Source: Candidatus Azambacteria bacterium (GTDB lineage: Bacteria > Patescibacteriota > Minisyncoccia > GWC2-36-17 > WO2-46-25). Taken from it: a stretch of DNA of 9,406 bases. Under the pieces are notes generated by a model. That model searched no databases, was not told where the DNA came from, and was given only the letters and a program-made list of their open reading frames with translations. The DNA lies in contig JANLHQ010000007.1 in NCBI GenBank assembly GCA_024654415.1, positions 1 to 9,406 on the forward strand, in the 5' to 3' direction. The position numbers were made by a program, and so were the translations under genes. Positions 1 through 4,817 of the stretch are shown here, one piece after another (the stretch's first letter is position 1; each line of letters begins with the position of its first letter).

Positions 1-8
1 GATATTTG

Positions 9-79
9 TGGACCTATGGAGAATCGGACTCCAATATCACGCATGCCATGCGCGCGCTTTACCACTAAGCTATAGGCCC
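9..79 (-). tRNA. tRNA-Ala (anticodon GGC)
   Basis: The reverse strand folds into a full cloverleaf. The acceptor stem GGGCCTA/TAGGTCC contains the G3-U70 wobble pair that is the classical alanine identity element. The D arm is GCTT/AAGC, and the anticodon stem CGCGC/GCGTG encloses loop ATGGCAT with anticodon GGC. The variable loop has 4 nt and the T stem is TGGAG/CTCCA. The discriminator is A and no CCA is encoded, so the 3' end must be added by the CCA-adding enzyme. The T loop reads TCCGATT, with C where the nearly invariant T55 (pseudouridine) is expected. It lies 14 bp downstream of tRNA-Arg and is probably part of the same transcript. Confidence 0.93.
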
Positions 80-93
80 GGTTTATTTTTATG

Positions 94-165
94 TGCCCCC
101 GGCACGAATCGAACGCACATCAATCCCTTAGGACGGGACTGTTCTATCCATTAAACTACGGGGGC
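94..165 (-). tRNA. tRNA-Arg (anticodon CCU)
   Basis: The reverse strand gives a cloverleaf with acceptor stem GCCCCCG/CGGGGGC. The D-arm region contains TAATGGATAG, and the anticodon stem GTCCC/GGGAT encloses loop GTCCTAA with anticodon CCT, which reads AGG. The T arm is GTGCG-TTCGATT-CGTGC with two G-U pairs. The discriminator is A and no CCA is encoded. It is the first gene of a two-tRNA minus-strand unit. Its 5' end is only about 13 bp from the -10 box of the upstream promoter, so the precursor leader is very short. Confidence 0.93.
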
Positions 166-178
166 GAGTAGCGCGCGT

Positions 179-207
179 ATCATATATAAATACGTGTTGA
201 AATTCAA
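179..207 (-). promoter_or_regulatory. Promoter of the tRNA-Arg/tRNA-Ala unit
   Basis: On the minus strand, TTGAAT (202-207) and TATGAT (179-184) are separated by 17 bp, a good sigma-70 type match. The -10 box is followed by ACGCGCGC, a GC-rich discriminator typical of stable-RNA promoters that (p)ppGpp represses in well-studied bacteria. The expected start is near position 172, a few bases before the tRNA-Arg gene at 165. The assignment is by motif only. Confidence 0.65.
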
Positions 208-225
208 GCGGTAAAGTGATACCGT
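197..225 (+). promoter_or_regulatory. Candidate leuS promoter (weak)
   Basis: TTGAAA at 197-202 forms half of the 11-bp palindrome TTGAAATTCAA, whose other half is the -35 box of the divergent tRNA promoter. A -10 element 17 bp on (TACCGT, 220-225) matches the consensus poorly. The intergenic gap is only 72 bp, so the leuS promoter should lie here, but the exact boxes are uncertain. Confidence 0.3.
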
Positions 226-237
226 ACACCATGGTAT

Positions 238-3144
238 ATGAGTTACGACCATACAAAAATTGAACGGAAATGGCAGCGCGCGTGGGTAAAGAACCCTGCG
301 TTGACGCGCGCGCGTACTACATCAAAAGGCAAAAAAATATATGTACTCGATATGTTTCCGTACCCATCCGGGGAGGGGCTACATGTAGGGCACACAGAGG
401 GAGAGGTGGCAACCGATATTTATTCGCGCTTTTTACGCATGAAGGGGTATAACGTTTTGCACCCGATGGGGTGGGACGCGTTTGGCTTGCCTGCGGAAAA
501 TTATGCCATCAAGCATAAAGTACGCCCCGCGAAAGTGGTGAAAGATAATGTTGCAAATTTCAAAAAACAAATGAGCGCGATTGGGCTCGGGTTTGATTGG
601 TCGCGCGAGATCAATACGACCGACCCCGCGTATTATAAATGGACACAGTGGATCTTTTTAAAACTATTTGAACACGGGCTTGCATATGAGGCGAAGGCAC
701 CTATTAATTTTTGCCCGTCGTGCAAAACCGGGCTTGCGAACGAAGAGGTGGTGGGGGATGGAGCGTGTGAGCGATGCGCCACGAAGGTGGAGCGGCGCAA
801 TGTGCGCCAATGGATGCTCAAGATCACCGCATATGCCGAGCGGTTACTTCAAGATCTTGATGAGCTTGATTGGCCTGAGCAATTAAAAGCGATGCAGAGA
901 AATTGGATAGGAAAGTCGGAAGGAGCTGAGCTTGATTTTCGCGTGTATCACGAGAAGCAAAATAAAGTTCTTTTTGCTCTTATTAATGAAAAAGGAGAAA
1001 CGCTGATCGAGAAAAGAAAGGGTGGTGCATTCGAAGGAAAATGGCTCTTTCCCGGAGGAAAGATAGAAAGTGAGGATGCGGATATGGTTCAGGCGGCGAT
1101 ACGAGAGATTCAGGAAGAGGCAGGATTTGGCGTGAAGGATATTGAATATCTTGGTTTTTTAGGATATTTTCACCCTACAGCAGGGAATGGAAATATTCCG
1201 TTATTAGTATTTCGTACGAAGAAAAAGAATGCAAAACCATCGGGTGATACCGGGCACGAATTAAAATGGCAGAGTGTAGATGAGGTTCCTCAAGAATACG
1301 GACATGATGCGTTTATAGAGATGTTTCGAGGTGTGAGGGATGCAGTGAGGGAGAGAAAGATCTTTCCAAGCTCAATCTCGGTCTTCACGACGCGCGTGGA
1401 CACTGTGTGCGGTGCGACATATGTTGTGCTTGCGCCGGAGCATCCACTGGTACAAAAAAATATTCTCGGCATCGAAAATTATACTGAGGTAAGTGCATAC
1501 ATAGACACCGCAAAAAATAAAAGCGATCTCGAGCGCACTACAGAGGCAAAAGGAAAGACAGGTGTGCGACTTAATGGAGTGAGGGCAGTGAACCCCGCAA
1601 CGGGACGCGCTGTTCCTGTGTTTGTCGCTGACTATGTGCTTGGTGGGTATGGAACGGGAGCGGTGATGGCGGTCCCCGCGCATGATGAGCGTGATTTTGC
1701 ATTTGCGAAAGCACACGGGCTGCCGGTCGAAGAAGTGATTGCGCAGAACATCACTTCTTCGAAAAATACACCCACAGATTTAGTACAAGCCTTCACCGAT
1801 GACGGCGTGCTTGTGCGCTCAGGGGAGTTCAATGGTATGACATCGCACGAGGCGCGCATTGCTATCACCAAAGCTGTGAGTGGGCGTAGCATGGTGAAAT
1901 ACAAATTGCATGATTGGATATTTTCACGTCAGCGGTATTGGGGCGAGCCGATTCCACTCGTGTTTTGTGAGCACTGTAAGAATCAGGCGAGTGATTCGAA
2001 ATTACGGACACTAACAAAGGGAGAATTGCTGAATCCGGGTTGGATCGCGCTGAAAGAAAAGGATATGCCACTTGAACTGCCGAACGTGAAAAGCTATGAG
2101 CCATCAGGAACCGGTGAGTCGCCACTCGCAAAAATAGAAAAGTGGGTGAAAACAAAATGCCCGCGATGCGGGGGATCGGCACGACGCGAGACCAACACCA
2201 TGCCTCAATGGGCGGGATCATGCTGGTACTATTTACGGTTTATCGACCCGCATAACACAAAAGCGCTCGTCGATAAAAAGAAGGAGAAATATTGGATGCC
2301 GGTCGACGTGTATGTTGGCGGCGCGGAGCACGCGGTACTACATCTTTTGTATGCACGGTTTTGGCATAAGTTTTTATATGACATCGGCGTTGTTTCGCAA
2401 AAGGAGCCATTTCATAAGCTTATCAACCAAGGACTTATTTTAGGGCCTGATAAGCAAAAGATGTCTAAATCACGTGGGAATGTGGTAAATCCTCTTGTCA
2501 TTGTTGCTCAACTTGGAGCGGATGTATTGCGGATGTATGAGATGTTCATGGGGCCACTTGAAGACGCGAAGCCATGGGATACAAGTGGTATCGCCGGCAT
2601 CCGAAGGTTTTTAGAGCGGACAATGAAAATTGTACATAAGTCCGTGGGTGCTGTGCGAGAAAAACCCCCCATAACCGCGGAAAAATACAGTGAAGTTCTC
2701 TTGCATAAAACTATTAAAAAAGTAACAGAAGATATTGAAAATTTCCGCTTTAATACTGCGATAAGTGCAATGATGATATTGCTCAATGAATTAGAAAAGC
2801 AACCACCATTACCAATCTCTGTATGTCGTGCATTGGTGCTATTGCTCGCACCATTCGCGCCGCACCTTACCGAAGAGATGTGGGAGATGCTTGGTGGAAA
2901 AGGATCGGTGCATGCACAAAAGTGGCCTACACATGATAAGCAGTTAATACAAGAAGATGAGTTTGATTTAGTGGTTCAAGTAAACGGCAAAGTACGCGAC
3001 GTGCTCCGGCTCCCCAAAGGCATTACAGAAAGTGATGCCCTTCACCATGCGACTGACAGCGAAAAAGTGAAAAAATTTATTGCAGGACAAGAGATTAAGA
3101 AAAAAATATTTATCCAAGACAGACTTATTAATATCATTATCTAG
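238..3144 (+). CDS. leuS: Leucyl-tRNA synthetase with an inserted Nudix domain
   Basis: This cytoplasmic class I synthetase charges tRNA-Leu with leucine and hydrolyses mischarged products. The HIGH-type motif is HVGH (residues 49-52). A zinc knuckle uses C159/C162 and C177/C180, and a second cysteine set is C577/C580 and C641/C644. The editing domain shows TTRVDT (384-389) and AVPAHDERD (478-486). KMSKS is at 741-745, followed by the anticodon-binding domain and a normal C-terminal tail (VNGKVRD). At 968 residues it is about 100-150 longer than usual bacterial LeuRS. The excess is a Nudix domain at roughly 237-375, placed between the SEGAELDF strand and the ISVFTTR strand of the editing domain. 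The ATG at 238 fits the family N-terminus, although no clear Shine-Dalgarno site precedes it. The next gene follows after 3 bp. The family assignment is certain. What the insert does is unknown. Confidence 0.98.
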   Translation: MSYDHTKIERKWQRAWVKNPALTRARTTSKGKKIYVLDMFPYPSGEGLHVGHTEGEVATDIYSRFLRMKGYNVLHPMGWDAFGLPAENYAIKHKVRPAKVVKDNVANFKKQMSAIGLGFDWSREINTTDPAYYKWTQWIFLKLFEHGLAYEAKAPINFCPSCKTGLANEEVVGDGACERCATKVERRNVRQWMLKITAYAERLLQDLDELDWPEQLKAMQRNWIGKSEGAELDFRVYHEKQNKVLFALINEKGETLIEKRKGGAFEGKWLFPGGKIESEDADMVQAAIREIQEEAGFGVKDIEYLGFLGYFHPTAGNGNIPLLVFRTKKKNAKPSGDTGHELKWQSVDEVPQEYGHDAFIEMFRGVRDAVRERKIFPSSISVFTTRVDTVCGATYVVLAPEHPLVQKNILGIENYTEVSAYIDTAKNKSDLERTTEAKGKTGVRLNGVRAVNPATGRAVPVFVADYVLGGYGTGAVMAVPAHDERDFAFAKAHGLPVEEVIAQNITSSKNTPTDLVQAFTDDGVLVRSGEFNGMTSHEARIAITKAVSGRSMVKYKLHDWIFSRQRYWGEPIPLVFCEHCKNQASDSKLRTLTKGELLNPGWIALKEKDMPLELPNVKSYEPSGTGESPLAKIEKWVKTKCPRCGGSARRETNTMPQWAGSCWYYLRFIDPHNTKALVDKKKEKYWMPVDVYVGGAEHAVLHLLYARFWHKFLYDIGVVSQKEPFHKLINQGLILGPDKQKMSKSRGNVVNPLVIVAQLGADVLRMYEMFMGPLEDAKPWDTSGIAGIRRFLERTMKIVHKSVGAVREKPPITAEKYSEVLLHKTIKKVTEDIENFRFNTAISAMMILLNELEKQPPLPISVCRALVLLLAPFAPHLTEEMWEMLGGKGSVHAQKWPTHDKQLIQEDEFDLVVQVNGKVRDVLRLPKGITESDALHHATDSEKVKKFIAGQEIKKKIFIQDRLINIII
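946..1362 (+). other. Nudix hydrolase domain inserted in frame in leuS
   Basis: Residues 237-375 of LeuRS form a complete Nudix fold by sequence. It begins with a strand (VLFALINEKGETLIEKR), continues with GKWLFPGGKIE (268-277), then the Nudix box ending REIQEEAGF (289-297), and ends with a late acidic residue in HELKWQSVDEVP (340-351). The metal-binding glutamates E290, E293 and E294 are present. The loop before the helix is one residue longer than the strict GX5EX7REUXEEXGU pattern. The 'LFPGGK' and 'KGGAFEGKW' stretches recall MutT-like nucleotide hydrolases, but the substrate cannot be read from the sequence. There is no stop or frameshift at either junction. The segment contains no CGCG, and by hand count is about 42% G+C against about 49% for the equal length upstream. 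Confidence 0.93.
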
Positions 3145-3147
3145 AAC

Positions 3148-3618
3148 ATGTTTAAGAAAAACACGCTTATCCGAACAATTTATTTATATACATTCTCATT
3201 GGTTGGTCTGGTACTTGTGGTAATCGGGGGAGTGCGCTTTGTGGATATGGGGCTTAAGGCATGGGTGTTCACACGAGCGGACGAAGAACAGCGTATGTGG
3301 CAAAAACAGCCACCGATGCCGATGGTAGCAGAGAAGCGCATCGAGGGCGCGGTACAAAGCACCACGAGCAAAGAAGTTGTTTTTACTGATGAAGAAAAAA
3401 CAGCGATGCAGGAATGGCTCGCATCGTATGCTAATTGGAAAACACAGCAGGAGAAGTTTGACCCGATCACCTCGCAGCGACAAAGGGAGGCGGCAGGGGC
3501 GCTTTCATTTATCCTCGTTGGGTTGCCGCTATACTTTTACCATTGGCGCGTTATTAAGCGCGAGAAGAGCGAGGAAGCGAATGGGGGAGAAGAGTTGGGT
3601 ACCAGTAATCGGGGGTGA
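3148..3618 (+). CDS. Two-helix membrane protein, DUF5671-like
   Basis: This is a 156-residue protein of unknown function. A hydrophobic helix spans roughly residues 9-31 (a TIYLYTFSLVGLVLVVIGG core). A charged, probably extracytoplasmic stretch of about 80 residues follows, then a second helix at about 115-131 (ALSFILVGLPLYFYHW) and a basic, glutamate-rich cytoplasmic tail. The 'LYLYT.SLVGL' start and the 'VGLPLYFYHW' end resemble the DUF5671 family of small membrane proteins. I recognise this from pattern only, so it is a tentative link. It starts 3 bp after the leuS stop with no Shine-Dalgarno site, so it is probably translated by coupling on the leuS transcript. A terminator hairpin follows. 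No enzymatic motif is visible. Confidence 0.85.
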   Translation: MFKKNTLIRTIYLYTFSLVGLVLVVIGGVRFVDMGLKAWVFTRADEEQRMWQKQPPMPMVAEKRIEGAVQSTTSKEVVFTDEEKTAMQEWLASYANWKTQQEKFDPITSQRQREAAGALSFILVGLPLYFYHWRVIKREKSEEANGGEELGTSNRG

Positions 3619-3650
3619 GTAATTTTTTAAAAAAAGTTTTTGTTGTAATG

Positions 3651-3681
3651 AAAAGAGCAGCCCATTTTGGGCTGCTCTTTT
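3651..3681. terminator. Bidirectional intrinsic terminator
   Basis: AAAAGAGCAGCCC pairs perfectly with GGGCTGCTCTTTT around a 5-nt loop. The stem carries an A tract on one side and a T tract on the other, so it can end transcription in both directions. It lies between the convergent membrane-protein gene (stop at 3618) and the minus-strand gene ending at 3693. Confidence 0.9.
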
Positions 3682-3692
3682 GTTGTGTTCAT

Positions 3693-4238
3693 TTACGGCT
3701 TAAGATAAAAACCTACCTCAAAGACTGAGTGAGGTAGGCACTTTTTGCATGCGCGATACTCGTCTTCAGATGAGAGGAGGATTGTGATACGGAAGCGCGC
3801 GGATGAATCCGTACCGAATGGTCCTTCCTTGTCTGGAGTTGCAACGGTAAGTGTGCGGCATACTTTTGTTCGGCCAGCGGCAGGGCAAGCATTGTAAATG
3901 GGTGTTACTCGCTCTTCTCGCAGGAGTGATTCGACAAAAAGCGCAGCTTTGTTTCGTGGCGTGAGGATTGGATCATACGGTACACAGGTAAGCGTACAGA
4001 TGAGTTTTTCACCAAGCGTATCAGGTGTGAGTGGGATGCGGTGCTGATGTGCAGTCTGTTCATCTACTGTGAGGATCCCTTTTTCTTCCCCACTATTGGT
4101 GTGATTGGTTTTGTTCTCGAGCGTGATGAGAAAAAGGCCCTTGGGCAGCAAGGCGCGTGCCTCCGTTATCATCAACTCTCTTGTGAAGACAAGACTCTCT
4201 TCTTCCTGCTGTTTCCCTCTAAGCTTTTTCTTCCTCAC
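3693..4238 (-). CDS. Hypothetical protein, unrecognised
   Basis: This is a 181-residue protein that I cannot assign to any family. It starts at GTG (4236-4238) behind the strongest ribosome-binding site in the window, AGGAGG with a 7-nt spacer, which argues that the reading frame is real. The N-terminus is very basic (RKKKLRGK) followed by glutamates, with no signal peptide or membrane helix. The rest has alternating hydrophobic and polar segments, suggesting a beta-rich globular domain. Six cysteines are spread as CTLTC, NAC, KVC and CKKC, so metal binding is possible but unproven. tRNA-Leu lies 44 bp upstream on the same strand with no convincing promoter between, so co-transcription is likely. 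A terminator-like hairpin falls inside its last codons. Confidence 0.7.
   Translation of the reverse strand: MRKKKLRGKQQEEESLVFTRELMITEARALLPKGLFLITLENKTNHTNSGEEKGILTVDEQTAHQHRIPLTPDTLGEKLICTLTCVPYDPILTPRNKAALFVESLLREERVTPIYNACPAAGRTKVCRTLTVATPDKEGPFGTDSSARFRITILLSSEDEYRACKKCLPHSVFEVGFYLKP
3707..3738 (-). terminator. Terminator-like hairpin inside the 3' end of a coding region
   Basis: On the minus strand, CCTACCTCA (3730-3738) pairs with TGAGGTAGG (3712-3720) across a 9-nt loop, and TTTTT (3707-3711) follows immediately. On the plus strand the same stem is followed by CACTTTTT, so it could also act as a backup terminator for the leuS unit. It lies upstream of the TAA (3693-3695) of the minus-strand hypothetical gene. 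Confidence 0.5.
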
Positions 4239-4245
4239 TTTGCTT

Positions 4246-4251
4246 CCTCCT
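4246..4251 (-). promoter_or_regulatory. Perfect Shine-Dalgarno site of the hypothetical gene
   Basis: AGGAGG within AAAGGAGGAAG lies 7 nt before the GTG at 4238. It decides the start codon and is the only strong ribosome-binding site in the window. leuS, the membrane protein, parB and rel show none. Confidence 0.8.
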
Positions 4252-4282
4252 TTTATTTTGTTTGGAATGTGCGGTTATTATC

Positions 4283-4366
4283 TGGTGCCCGGGGAGAGAG
4301 TCGAACTCTCATGCCTTGCGGCACACGATTTTGAGTCGTGCGTGTCTGCCATTCCACCACCCGGGC
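4283..4366 (-). tRNA. tRNA-Leu (anticodon CAA)
   Basis: The reverse strand gives a class II tRNA with acceptor stem GCCCGGG/CCCGGGC. The anticodon stem CACGA/TCGTG encloses loop CTCAAAA with anticodon CAA, which reads TTG. A long variable arm GCCGCAAGGC is typical of leucine tRNAs, and the T arm is GAGAG-TTCGACT-CTCTC. The discriminator A (4286) is followed by an encoded CCA (4283-4285), unlike the other two tRNAs here. The inverted-repeat element begins about 5 bp upstream of its 5' end, leaving no room for an ordinary promoter outside that element. Confidence 0.95.
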
Positions 4367-4371
4367 GTTTA

Positions 4372-4717
4372 GGGTGCGGGATGCGAACCAAATCGATTGA
4401 GCGGAATCAATTTTGGTCGTCTTCGAGGCGCGATGAGCGCAGCGTAGCAGTAGCTACATAAGCGAAATCGCAACGAGGAAGACGGTTAAAATTGACCCGC
4501 CCCGAGGGGAAGCTAACAAACCAATCACCTTCTTTGTCGCTCCTCCTTGAAGTGCCACGACTGCGCTATCGCTCCGCTGGACTGCTGTTTGTATCCAATC
4601 TCCGCCAGCTGGCTGATCTTGGACAAACAGGGAGCCTACAGCACTCCTTTGTCGTCGCTTCGCGAATCTGATTGGCTTGTTAGCTTCTCAACTCGATTTG
4701 GTTCGCATCCCGCACCC
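4372..4717. repeat. MITE-like or structured RNA element with long terminal inverted repeats
   Basis: This noncoding block fills most of the 451-bp gap between tRNA-Leu and parA. The terminal arms, beginning GGGTGCGGGATGCGAACCAA and ending in the complementary sequence, pair perfectly for 26 bp (4371-4396 with 4693-4718). After one bulged base they pair for 5 bp more (4397-4401 with 4687-4691). Inside are a hairpin 4407-4424/4478-4495 (18 pairs, three of them G-U), a CCC/GGG mini-hairpin at 4500-4509, and a stem 4510-4527/4669-4686 (17 of 18). The last stem encloses a further hairpin 4585-4598/4619-4630. The trinucleotide TTA sits directly outside both ends (4369-4371, 4718-4720), as a short target-site duplication would. 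No credible coding frame lies within it. It could be a miniature mobile element, a folded RNA, or both. Confidence 0.85.
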
Positions 4718-4778
4718 TTAATATTTTCAACTAAAACTCCAGAAAAACTTCCTTTTAGATTACTGATTTGTGCGCGTG

Positions 4779-4808
4779 TTGTCAACGCATGCTCGTTCAC
4801 GGTATAGT
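4779..4808 (+). promoter_or_regulatory. parAB promoter, giving a nearly leaderless mRNA
   Basis: TTGTCA (4779-4784) and TATAGT (4803-4808) are 18 bp apart. Transcription would begin near 4814-4817, just before the ATG at 4818. The purine run AGGAG (4812-4816) ends one base before the ATG, too close for a normal Shine-Dalgarno interaction. The promoter lies outside the inverted-repeat element. Confidence 0.65.
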
Positions 4809-4817
4809 AGTAGGAGC

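Noticed and set aside
231..237. ATG at 231 as the leuS start
   Set aside because: It is 7 bases from the ATG at 238 and therefore out of frame with the synthetase.
946..1362. Separate nudix gene or assembly chimera within leuS
   Set aside because: The frame is continuous through both junctions with no stop, and the synthetase motifs resume exactly on the next expected strand. A domain insertion is the simpler reading.
3621..3642. ATTTTTTAAAAAAAGTTTTT as a separate terminator
   Set aside because: The stem would be purely A-T and weak. The GC-rich hairpin at 3651-3681 is the credible terminator.
4041..4461. Plus-strand open frames across the hypothetical gene and tRNA-Leu
   Set aside because: They read antisense through a tRNA and through a gene with a perfect ribosome-binding site, and show no protein-like features.
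4372..4717. CRISPR array or tandem repeat
   Set aside because: The repeats are inverted and nested, not direct and regularly spaced, and no cas genes are nearby.
4547..4807. Open frame through the right half of the inverted-repeat element
   Set aside because: It crosses structured repeat arms and the parA promoter, and its translation resembles no protein.
4770..4817. Longer parA start at GTG 4770, adding 16 residues
   Set aside because: The extra residues match nothing in Soj proteins and overlap the likely -35 and -10 boxes. MALTIAFCNQKGG from 4818 is a standard ParA start.
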